Assembly (NCBI GenBank): GCA_902796455.1
Contig: CADBPH010000132.1
Coordinates: 1 to 6,897 of the forward strand
Direction of reading: 5' to 3'
DNA length: 6,897 nt
From: an uncultured Bacteroidia bacterium
GTDB lineage: Bacteria > Bacteroidota > Bacteroidia > Bacteroidales > UBA932
Part shown: positions 1 through 5,881 of the stretch, in pieces
Layout: each line of letters opens with the position of its first letter
How positions within the stretch are numbered: position 1 is the first letter of the stretch
Made by a program: the position numbers and the translations under genes
The notes under the pieces: model-generated
What the model saw: the letters and a program-made list of their open reading frames with translations, nothing else
Told to the model about the DNA's origin: nothing
Database searches by the model: none

Positions 1-314
1 CGGCATACGGACACGGACCGGACGGAGAAAAATGGAAACTGGATGAATGCTTGTTCGACTTGCTCGGATGCGTCGCCGGTATCCTGGCGCAGGAAGACAG
101 TTTCATGGTCTTGAATCTCTACTCCAACGGGTATTCAGCCACCCTGGGGGAAACCCTGGTCCGGGAAGCCTTTTCCCTCGGAGGAAGTCCGGAATCCGGG
201 AATACCGATGGCGCCCCGGCGGCTGCATTCCGGATGGACAGCGGCGAACTCGCCCTGCGTGACCGCTTCGGGAAAGTCCTCCCTTTAAGCATCTTCGTCC
301 GTCTCAGCCGGTAA
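1..314 (+). CDS. Class I SAM-dependent methyltransferase, RlmI/RlmK-like (C-terminal fragment)
   Basis: This is the last 103 codons of a gene whose start lies before the window; the frame is open from base 3 to the TAA at 312-314. The visible protein begins AYGHGPDGEKWKLDE. In this methyltransferase family that stretch directly follows the DPP of motif IV, the part of the catalytic loop that contacts the target base, and the first two bases (CG) fit the end of a proline codon. A hydrophobic strand and helix follow (about residues 20-45, with FMVLNLYSNGYSA), and the end reads GKVLPLSIFVRLSR, resembling the GRxLPCG-type terminal strand of the family. Family members methylate 23S rRNA bases, but the SAM-binding motifs I-III are outside the window, so the substrate is not known. 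An ATG at 47 and a TTG at 51 are not believable starts, because the homology continues upstream of both. Confidence 0.72.
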   Translation, partial: AYGHGPDGEKWKLDECLFDLLGCVAGILAQEDSFMVLNLYSNGYSATLGETLVREAFSLGGSPESGNTDGAPAAAFRMDSGELALRDRFGKVLPLSIFVRLSR

Positions 315-404
315 TATCTCCCCCTTATTATTCCCCGGCCTCGTCTCTGTCTCCCGCCACGAAATGAAACACGCCCTGCGCGACGCAGTCAAAGGCCAGC
401 CCCC

Positions 405-3400
405 CTACTCCGCGGCGGGAGCAGGGGTTCCGGCAAAGCTCGTGATATAAGATTCCAGGGCGCTGTGCATGGCGTCAGCTTTCTCCTTGTCGCCATACCG
501 GCCCATGATGTCCGTCAGGTAGTAAAACAGGTCGCAAGACAACTTGAACTCCGACTCTGCATAATCATAGAAGGAGAGGTAGAAACGGGTAGACTCGCTG
601 AGTTCCTCCCCGATCCGCTGGGCAAGCGCGGATGCCTTCTCCTTGGCCCCCAACTGATAATACAACGAAGCGATTCCAATCGAAACGATATCGTTATGCG
701 TGAAGCCCAGACAGATGGAGTCATAGGGATACACCTTGTCCGGGAAGACACGGACGCATTTGTCGAGCACCTGCTCCGCTTTCTCGTTTTCTCCCGCCTT
801 TTTCAGTGCCTCCGCCGTATTGAGGAAGACATCCCGTTGGGACACCACACCCAGGAACGTGTAGTTATTCTGGTAATCCACATAATAGTCATCCCGGCCG
901 ATATCCTCCCAAGAGTACAGGTCCATCACCTTGTCGTACAACACGTCCGCATCGACTTTCCCGATATCGGTGGACGTGATCTTGTTCTTCAAAGGCGTGA
1001 ACTTGCAGGTATACCCGTCGTACATGAGGTAATCCTTGATGCCCATGTTGAGGTCGCCGCCCTGGCTCAGTACATGGATCGGCCTGTCCCACTGATAGTT
1101 GGAGAGCAGGTCCAGCATGAATAGTTCCGGCTTGGACAAGTAATCCTTGCCCGCAGGGATCTCCAGGACGATTTCATCCGGAATCTCATCCGCGAATTTC
1201 TCCGACAGTATCCCATACTTCAGGACATTCTCCTTGTTCACCGGAATACTCACTTTCCGGGAGACGATATAGTCGATCTTCCGGCCGTCCTGCGTGACCA
1301 GCTTGGCCTCCGGATGCCGGAACACCATCATGACATCCGAGAGAGGAATCACCTGGTTCCGGGAATCCGCAATACGCACGTAATCATTTGTCCCATAGAG
1401 GTATTGGTCCTGGCTGACCGAAAGGGCCAGCGGCTTGGAGTCATTGCAGGCGTATTTCATCTGGCCGATATGCCAGTCCGTTCCCAGCAGCGACGTATTG
1501 CAGATGCGCACATCCGTCCGGACACCTTCGACTTCCTGGGCATACCACAGCGGGAAGGTATCGTTGTCCCCATGGGTGATCAGGATACCCTGCGGACCGA
1601 CACCTGCCAGGTAATTCCGGGCCATCTCCACGGCTGTCCGCCGGTTGCTCCGGTCGTGGTCATCCCAGTTTTCGGCAGCCATGAGCACCGGAACACCCAG
1701 GCACAGGACGCTAAGCACTCCTGCCAGGGCCGGGGACCCCTTGCCTTTGAGCCAGCCGGAAACAATCTCGTACAGGGCCAGGACGGCAAAACCAATCCAG
1801 ATGGAGAAGGCATAGAAGGAACCTGCATAGGCATAATCCCGCTCACGGACCTGATAAGGCGGCTGATTAAGGTAAATTACGATGGCGATCCCCGTCATGA
1901 AGAACATCAGGAAGGTCAGCCAGCATCCCCTGCGATCCCGGTCGAACTGGAAGAAAAGCCCCAGCAGCCCCAGAATCAGCGGCAGGAAGAAATAGTGGTT
2001 TTTCCCCTTGTTTTCGCTCAACATGGCCGGCGCCATGCTCTGGTCGCCCAGACGCATCTTGTCCAGCGGCCCGATGCCGCTCTCCCAGTTGCCGTAGAAC
2101 AATTCGCCGGGAGAGGGACTGTGGACGTCATTCTGGCGTCCCACGAAATTCCACATGAAATAACGCCAGTACATCCATCCGAGCTGGAAATCGAAGAAGA
2201 ACCGGAGATTCGTTCCGAAGGTCGGCTTCTTGTGCGTCGCGCCCTCGACCTTGACTCCCTTACCGTCCATGTAGGACTCGTAAAAAGAGATGTATTTATC
2301 GTCCAGACCGTTCCACATGCGCGGGAACAGCATCTTCCCTTCCGGATAATACTTGCCGCCGAGCGGTCCGTCCACATGCTTGTACTTGCCGCCGACCGGC
2401 GCCCAATACTTCGAGCGGGTCACCTCCATCGGCGCGTCGAAGTACTGCCCGTACAGGAGCGGGGTCGACCCGTACTGTTCGCGGGAAAGGTAACGCACCA
2501 GCGTAAAGGCGTTGTCGGGCTGGTACTCGTTGGTCGGAGGCATCACGTTGGAGCGGATGACGACGACCGTAAAGACGGAGAAACCGATCACTATCGTCGT
2601 GAAGCACAGCAAGACCGTGTTGATCACGACTTTGCCTTCCCTGTATGTCCGGAAGACGCCCCAGAAACAGAGCGCCAGCAAGGCCAGGAGGAAGAACGCG
2701 GCGCCGCTGTTGTACGGCAGGCCCAGGACATTCACGAAGAACAGGTCCACGTAGGCCGCCAGCTTCGGCAGATACGGGATGATCAGGAAAACCAGCAGAC
2801 CCAGGATCACGACGGACAGGAGCCCGATCTTGACAAACTCCCAGAACGTATAGACGCCCTCTTCCCGCTTGCGGTAATAGAACATGAAAACCAGGGCCGG
2901 AATGGCCAGCAGGTTCAGCAAATGGACGCCGATGGAAAGCCCCATCAGGAAGGAAATCAACAGGATCCACCGGTTGGCATACGGTGTGTCCGCCTGCTCG
3001 TACCATTTGGTCATCGCCCAGAAGACAACGGCCGTCAGGAGCGAGGACATCGCATATACCTCCCCTTCTACCGCCGAGAACCAGAACGTGTCGGAGAAGC
3101 AATAGGCCAGGGCGCCGACGGCACCGCTTCCCAGCAGGGCGATGGTCTGCCCCGTCGTATACTTCCCGTCTTCACCGGGCCGGACCAACCGTTTGGCGAA
3201 GAACAGAATGGTCAAATAGAGGAAAAAGATGGTCAGCGCAGAGCACAGGGCGCTCATGACATTGACCGCGACGGCCGCATGGGCTCCGTCCGTAAATAGG
3301 GTGAAAAGACGGGCGACCAGCTGGAAAACCGGGTTTCCCGGAGGGTGACCCACTTCCAGTTTGTAGGAGGAGGCGATGAACTCGCCGCAGTCCCAGAATG

Positions 3401-3500
3401 AAGCCGTCGGCTCTATAGTGGAAAGGTATGTTACCGAGGCGATTACAAATACGGCAACCGCGACGGCCCGATTCCACAGATTAAACTTTTTCTGTTCCAT
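405..3500 (-). CDS. GT117 / DUF2723 family polytopic membrane protein (protein O-mannosyltransferase-like)
   Basis: A membrane protein of 1031 residues, read from ATG 3500-3498 to TAG 407-405. The N-terminal DUF2723 domain carries the family signature FWDCGEFIASSYKLEVGHPP at about residues 35-54. Its acidic DCGE lies in the first loop after TM1, where GT-C enzymes keep catalytic acids. About 12 hydrophobic segments are visible: eight within roughly residues 10-315, then a long soluble loop (about 318-503), then four more (about 505-608). A conserved soluble C-terminal half follows, with RERDYAYAGSFYAF (about 552), ENWDDHDRSNR (about 610) and THGDNDTFPLWYAQEVEG (about 642). Residues 890-1015 look like TPR-type helical repeats. 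The human relative TMEM260 is a GT117 protein O-mannosyltransferase; donor and acceptor in bacteria are inferred only. ATG 3500 is preferred to the in-frame TTG at 3506-3504, because AAAGGA lies 6 nt before the ATG and abuts the TTG. The gene is monocistronic as far as seen. Confidence 0.9.
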   Translation of the reverse strand: MEQKKFNLWNRAVAVAVFVIASVTYLSTIEPTASFWDCGEFIASSYKLEVGHPPGNPVFQLVARLFTLFTDGAHAAVAVNVMSALCSALTIFFLYLTILFFAKRLVRPGEDGKYTTGQTIALLGSGAVGALAYCFSDTFWFSAVEGEVYAMSSLLTAVVFWAMTKWYEQADTPYANRWILLISFLMGLSIGVHLLNLLAIPALVFMFYYRKREEGVYTFWEFVKIGLLSVVILGLLVFLIIPYLPKLAAYVDLFFVNVLGLPYNSGAAFFLLALLALCFWGVFRTYREGKVVINTVLLCFTTIVIGFSVFTVVVIRSNVMPPTNEYQPDNAFTLVRYLSREQYGSTPLLYGQYFDAPMEVTRSKYWAPVGGKYKHVDGPLGGKYYPEGKMLFPRMWNGLDDKYISFYESYMDGKGVKVEGATHKKPTFGTNLRFFFDFQLGWMYWRYFMWNFVGRQNDVHSPSPGELFYGNWESGIGPLDKMRLGDQSMAPAMLSENKGKNHYFFLPLILGLLGLFFQFDRDRRGCWLTFLMFFMTGIAIVIYLNQPPYQVRERDYAYAGSFYAFSIWIGFAVLALYEIVSGWLKGKGSPALAGVLSVLCLGVPVLMAAENWDDHDRSNRRTAVEMARNYLAGVGPQGILITHGDNDTFPLWYAQEVEGVRTDVRICNTSLLGTDWHIGQMKYACNDSKPLALSVSQDQYLYGTNDYVRIADSRNQVIPLSDVMMVFRHPEAKLVTQDGRKIDYIVSRKVSIPVNKENVLKYGILSEKFADEIPDEIVLEIPAGKDYLSKPELFMLDLLSNYQWDRPIHVLSQGGDLNMGIKDYLMYDGYTCKFTPLKNKITSTDIGKVDADVLYDKVMDLYSWEDIGRDDYYVDYQNNYTFLGVVSQRDVFLNTAEALKKAGENEKAEQVLDKCVRVFPDKVYPYDSICLGFTHNDIVSIGIASLYYQLGAKEKASALAQRIGEELSESTRFYLSFYDYAESEFKLSCDLFYYLTDIMGRYGDKEKADAMHSALESYITSFAGTPAPAAE

Positions 3501-3506
3501 ATTCAA

Positions 3507-3512
3507 TCCTTT
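3507..3512 (-). promoter_or_regulatory. Shine-Dalgarno of the GT117 gene
   Basis: AAAGGA on the minus strand, 6 nt before ATG 3500. It decides the start against the upstream TTG, which would have no spacing. AGGA is flanked by TCAA and TTGA, so it would sit in the loop of a 4-bp hairpin (3503-3514). Confidence 0.6.
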
Positions 3513-3536
3513 GAGGGGCAGGTTTCCCCATATGAA

Positions 3537-3568
3537 TTACAAATATACGAATATATTCGCTAACTTTG
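3537..3568 (+). promoter_or_regulatory. Candidate bacteroidete-type promoter for the SUI1-DUF4271-hemD-rnpA-yidD run
   Basis: TAACTTTG at 3561-3568, followed by C, is a full match to the -7 consensus TAnnTTTG and lies 22 bp before the SUI1 start codon. The -33 box is weak: TTAC at 3537-3540 with a 20-nt spacer. The predicted leader is only about 15 nt, so any control would have to act at the promoter rather than through a structured leader. Confidence 0.6.
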
Positions 3569-3572
3569 CAAA
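3540..3572 (-). promoter_or_regulatory. Candidate bacteroidete-type promoter for the GT117 gene
   Basis: The minus strand reads TTTG (3572-3569), a 21-nt spacer, then TATATTTG (3547-3540). This matches the Bacteroidota sigma-ABfr consensus of a -33 TTTG and a -7 TAnnTTTG. It would start transcription near 3533 and give a leader of about 30 nt. It overlaps the opposing promoter for the SUI1-like gene. Confidence 0.55.
3548..3559. repeat. Perfect 12-bp palindrome between divergent -7 boxes
   Basis: CGAATATATTCG reads the same on both strands. It fills the gap between the minus-strand -7 box (3540-3547) and the plus-strand -7 box (3561-3568), so a dimeric regulator binding here could affect both promoters. 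An operator role is inference; AT-rich promoter DNA throws up short palindromes readily. Confidence 0.4.
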
Positions 3573-3590
3573 AAACTAACGCAGCGAGAG

Positions 3591-3935
3591 ATGGCAGAGA
3601 ATGACTGGAAAAAACGGCTCGGGGTGGTTTACTCGACCAACCCGGATTTCACATTCACCCGGGAGGAGGAAACGGAGCCCGAGACCCCGGAACCTTCCCG
3701 CCAGCGGCTGACCGTCACCATTGACCGGAAAGGCCGGGGCGGCAAGCAAGTGACGCTGGTCCGCGGATTCACCGGACGGGAGGAAGATCTCAAGGAGCTG
3801 GGCAAGGCGCTGAAAGTCAAGCTCGGGGTCGGCGGATCGACCAAGGATGGTGAAATCACGGTCCAGGGAGATTTCCGGGATAAAGTGACGGCCCTTCTCA
3901 CGCAAATGGGATACAACGCGAAACGAGGAAACTGA
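3591..3935 (+). CDS. SUI1/eIF1-like translation initiation factor (YciH family)
   Basis: A protein of 114 residues, in the usual size range of bacterial SUI1-family proteins. A variable, acidic, probably flexible N-terminus (about 1-38, with a Glu/Pro/Thr-rich stretch) precedes the SUI1 fold. The fold shows RKGRGGKQVTLVRGF (46-60), then LKELGKALKVKLGVGGSTKD (67-86) and GEITVQGDF (87-95), the GRGGK and GxGGSxKDG loops that mark this family. In eukaryotes eIF1 sets start-codon fidelity; the E. coli homologue YciH influences initiation at weak or leaderless starts. The role in Bacteroidota, where Shine-Dalgarno use is weak, is not settled. ATG 3591 is chosen because it follows the promoter directly and the family's N-terminal YSTNPDF-type segment is intact. 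It is the first gene of the run; the next start lies 2 bp after its TGA. Confidence 0.92.
   Translation: MAENDWKKRLGVVYSTNPDFTFTREEETEPETPEPSRQRLTVTIDRKGRGGKQVTLVRGFTGREEDLKELGKALKVKLGVGGSTKDGEITVQGDFRDKVTALLTQMGYNAKRGN
3925..3930 (+). promoter_or_regulatory. Shine-Dalgarno of the DUF4271 gene, inside the SUI1 gene
   Basis: GAGGAA lies 7 nt before ATG 3938 and overlaps the last codons of the SUI1-like gene. It supports the chosen start and suggests that translation of the two genes is coupled. Confidence 0.6.
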
Positions 3936-3937
3936 GC

Positions 3938-4690
3938 ATGCCCCTTTCAGCAGAAATAACGTCGGTGGACACCCTGCAGGTACGTCCTGCGGCGGAAGCC
4001 TTTTCCGGAGAGCTGGCAGCCGGGGCGGCAGGAGATGCCGCCGCAACAGCCGTCTCCTGGGCCGATGTTCCGCTGAACAGCATCGCAACCATCGTCTCTG
4101 TCATCCTCCTCATCCTGTACCTGGGCCGCCTCGTCCATGTCTTCCCCTATGTTTTCGGAAGCATCCTGCGCTGGAAGGAGGCGGTCAACCTGGAAGGCAG
4201 CATGGGACTGATCCGGGACCGGGGTGCCAGCGCCGCCGTCCTGGTTGTTCCCGCAGCCCTGCTGGCCTCCCGCTACGGGTTATACGCCCCGGATCTCATT
4301 AACGAACTGCCGGCCTGGATGCAGACCTTGGCGGTTTTCGCGGCTCTCCTCGCCTACATCCTGCTGCGGCGCATCCTCACACGGGCCGCCCTTCCCCGGA
4401 AAATCAACCACGATTTATACCAGACGGCCGACCGGGCCGGATACAACTTTTTCATCGTGGCGGTCCTCGCCTGCGGCGCGGCGGCCGGATGCCTGTCCAT
4501 CATGGGGGCGGAAGACTTGACTATCAGAAACATCCTATACTACATCCTGCTCTTCTTCTTCCTGGTCTTTCTGGTGAGGAGGACACAAATTTTGTCGAAT
4601 GGTTGCAGTCAATTCACAGCATTTTTGTATCTTTGCGGCCTTGAACTTTTTCCGGCCGCGCTGCTGATTGCTTCGGCCATACTTTTATAA
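3938..4690 (+). CDS. DUF4271 domain-containing integral membrane protein
   Basis: A protein of 250 residues with an Ala-rich N-terminal stretch (about 1-45) outside the membrane core. Six hydrophobic segments follow, at about residues 48-66, 96-115, 127-146, 169-188, 198-214 and 225-250, the last running to the C-terminus. The final segment contains FLYLCGLELFP (229-239), the most recognisable motif of DUF4271, and RRTQIL (214-219) precedes it. The family has no established function. Its regular place directly before hemD in Bacteroidota is the main clue to its role; a link to envelope or cofactor metabolism would be a guess. The start ATG 3938 has a good ribosome binding site, and the gene sits 2 bp after the SUI1 stop and 7 bp before hemD. 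The last 30 codons also carry a promoter-like sequence for the downstream genes. Confidence 0.85.
   Translation: MPLSAEITSVDTLQVRPAAEAFSGELAAGAAGDAAATAVSWADVPLNSIATIVSVILLILYLGRLVHVFPYVFGSILRWKEAVNLEGSMGLIRDRGASAAVLVVPAALLASRYGLYAPDLINELPAWMQTLAVFAALLAYILLRRILTRAALPRKINHDLYQTADRAGYNFFIVAVLACGAAAGCLSIMGAEDLTIRNILYYILLFFFLVFLVRRTQILSNGCSQFTAFLYLCGLELFPAALLIASAILL
4603..4635 (+). promoter_or_regulatory. Candidate internal promoter for hemD-rnpA-yidD
   Basis: TTG (4603-4605), a 22-nt spacer and TATCTTTG (4628-4635) match the Bacteroidota promoter consensus. The site lies inside the end of the DUF4271 coding region, 62 bp before the hemD ATG, with a predicted start near 4642. The surrounding stretch (about 4588-4634) is visibly more AT-rich than the coding DNA on either side. 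Confidence 0.55.
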
Positions 4691-4697
4691 ACGAACT

Positions 4698-5447
4698 ATG
4701 GATATCAAAAAGATACTGATTTCACAGGCTACTCCTATGAATCAGGCACCTTATGCCGCCCTTCAGGAAAACTTCGGCGTGAACATCGATTTTCATCCTT
4801 TTTACCTGATTGAACCCCTTACATCCCGGGAGTTCCGGACCCAACGGATCAATATACTCGACTACACTGCCATCGTTTTCTCCGCCCGCCATACCATTGA
4901 TGCATTTTTCAAACTGTGCGAGGAATTGCGCGTGAAAGTGCCTGAAACGATGAAGTATTTCTGCACGACCGAAGCTGTCGCCGTCTACCTCCAGAAACAT
5001 ATCGTGTTCCGCAAACGGAAAATCTTCTACGGGAAAGGAACGCCCGAATCCGTGCTGGAAGCCATCGGCAGCAAGCACAAGGACGAAAAGTTCCTGATCA
5101 CGACCTCCGGATCCGGAAACAACGAGGCGATTTCCCACCTGTTCGAACAGGCCGGACTGGATTTCAAGGCAGCGGTATTCGTCAAAAGCGTTTCCCAGGA
5201 CCTGCATGCCCTGGACATCCCTTCCTACGACATCATTGTCGTCTACAATCCTGCCGACCTGAAATCGCTGTACGAAAACTTCCCGGATTATCAGCCCGGA
5301 AAGACCCGCTTCGTTACATTCGGACGGCATATTGTCCATGCGATGGAAGAGGCCGGTATCGCGATCGAGATCAAGGCGCCGACGCCGGAAGCTCCTTCCG
5401 TCGCGCGTGCCCTCGAACTGTACCTCGACGCCCGCAAAGACCAGTAA
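4698..5447 (+). CDS. hemD: Uroporphyrinogen-III synthase-like protein (HemD family, Bacteroidota type)
   Basis: A protein of 249 residues, the normal length for the family. HemD (EC 4.2.1.75) closes hydroxymethylbilane to uroporphyrinogen III with inversion of ring D, in the cytoplasm. The two-lobe pattern is visible: lobe 1 begins KKILISQATP and includes LDYTAIVFSARHTIDAFF (54-71); a return segment runs MKYFCTTEAVAVYLQK (85-100) and RKRKIFYGKGTPE (105-117); lobe 2 includes DEKFLITTSGSGN (129-141) and DIIVVYNPADLKSLYENFP (178-196); the end has VTFGRHIVHAMEEAG (206-220) and APTPEAPSVARALELYL (227-243). ATG 4698 is preferred to an in-frame upstream codon at 4668, since MDIKKILISQ matches the family N-terminus and 4668 falls inside the DUF4271 gene. 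No Shine-Dalgarno is evident. No other haem gene is visible, so catalysis is inferred from family only. Confidence 0.85.
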   Translation: MDIKKILISQATPMNQAPYAALQENFGVNIDFHPFYLIEPLTSREFRTQRINILDYTAIVFSARHTIDAFFKLCEELRVKVPETMKYFCTTEAVAVYLQKHIVFRKRKIFYGKGTPESVLEAIGSKHKDEKFLITTSGSGNNEAISHLFEQAGLDFKAAVFVKSVSQDLHALDIPSYDIIVVYNPADLKSLYENFPDYQPGKTRFVTFGRHIVHAMEEAGIAIEIKAPTPEAPSVARALELYLDARKDQ

Positions 5448-5453
5448 CCCCCT

Positions 5454-5473
5454 CTCCGGCCCAAGCGCCGGAG
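5454..5473 (+). promoter_or_regulatory. Hairpin in the hemD-rnpA gap covering the GGAGGA sequence
   Basis: CTCCGGC (5454-5460) pairs perfectly with GCCGGAG (5467-5473) around the loop CCAAGC, and a T-G wobble can add one pair. The 3' arm includes most of GGAGGA (5470-5475), the only Shine-Dalgarno-like sequence before rnpA, 13 nt from its ATG. No T-tract follows, so it is more likely an RNA-processing or translation-control structure than an intrinsic terminator; either role is inferred. Confidence 0.5.
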
Positions 5474-5488
5474 GAACGATAAGCCCCC

Positions 5489-5881
5489 ATGGAACAGGCC
5501 GGACATACATTCCGGAAGCAGGAAAGGATCTGCGGCAAGAAGGACATCGAACGCTTGCTGCAAGAAGGCCGGTACGGTCATGCGTCCTGCCTGCGGTACT
5601 GTTTCCTGCCCGAGAACGGGGCCTCCTGCAACCGGATCCTGGTCTCCGTTCCCAAGAAGTATTTCAAGCGCGCCGTGCGCCGGAACCTGCTGAAACGGCG
5701 GATCCGCGAAAGCTACCGCTTGCGGAAAACCATGCTCCAGGGCGGGCACGGCATCGATTTACTGCTGATTTACAACACGAAAGAGTTGCTGGGATACTCG
5801 GAAATCTCCCGCGCAATGGAAACCGTCCTGACCGAAGTGACCGACCGCGTATCAAAAATGGAGGTACAAGATGGCCAGTGA
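5489..5881 (+). CDS. rnpA: Ribonuclease P protein component
   Basis: A basic protein of 130 residues; family members are usually 110-135. RnpA binds the catalytic RNase P RNA and the 5' leader of precursor tRNAs, helping mature the tRNA 5' end. The N-terminal [20 protein letters not shown] (7-26) is the leader-binding region. The RNR signature is intact: [20 protein letters not shown] (54-73) followed by ESYR, giving the conserved helix that contacts the RNA. LLLIYN (91-96) forms a central strand. ATG 5489 is the only reasonable start: an in-frame TAA lies at 5480-5482 and the N-terminus is complete. The usual partner rpmH is not upstream; hemD is, a bacteroidete arrangement. The last 11 bases overlap yidD. 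Confidence 0.95.
   Translation: MEQAGHTFRKQERICGKKDIERLLQEGRYGHASCLRYCFLPENGASCNRILVSVPKKYFKRAVRRNLLKRRIRESYRLRKTMLQGGHGIDLLLIYNTKELLGYSEISRAMETVLTEVTDRVSKMEVQDGQ
5860..5865 (+). promoter_or_regulatory. Shine-Dalgarno of yidD, inside rnpA
   Basis: A full GGAGGT lies 5 nt before the yidD ATG at 5871, inside the rnpA coding region. It is the strongest ribosome binding site in the window, in a phylum that often lacks them. It fixes the yidD start and makes independent or reinitiated translation of yidD likely. Confidence 0.75.

Noticed and set aside
376..388. Small inverted repeat CTGCG-CGA-CGCAG between the methyltransferase and GT117 genes, as a shared terminator.
   Set aside because: The stem is only 5 bp and no T-run follows on either strand. 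The 90-bp gap (315-404) shows no convincing terminator.
2462..2471. GGGTCGACCC, a 10-bp perfect palindrome.
   Set aside because: It lies in the middle of the GT117 coding region, and a 10-bp palindrome is expected by chance in GC-rich DNA of this length.
2296..3102. A 268-codon open frame on the minus strand in another frame of the GT117 gene.
   Set aside because: The product is Gly/Arg/Pro-rich with no domain, while the GT117 frame has intact membrane segments across the same stretch; there is no sign of a frameshift.
1314..3299. A 661-codon open frame on the plus strand, antisense to the GT117 gene.
   Set aside because: Its translation is low-complexity, rich in His, Arg, Gln, Glu and Pro, with no recognisable domain or membrane segments. 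It mirrors the GC-biased codons of the well-supported GT117 gene, which shows continuous family homology. No promoter-like box or good ribosome site precedes it.
4635..4659. Inverted repeat GCGGCC/GGCCGC just after the hemD promoter box, as a leader hairpin or attenuator.
   Set aside because: The left arm lies at or before the predicted transcription start, so RNA from that promoter would lack it. In the longer transcript it is inside translated DUF4271 codons.
4722..5510. A 262-codon open frame on the minus strand over hemD and the start of rnpA.
   Set aside because: Both overlapped genes have clear homology in the plus frame. The antisense product shows no family features and begins inside rnpA.
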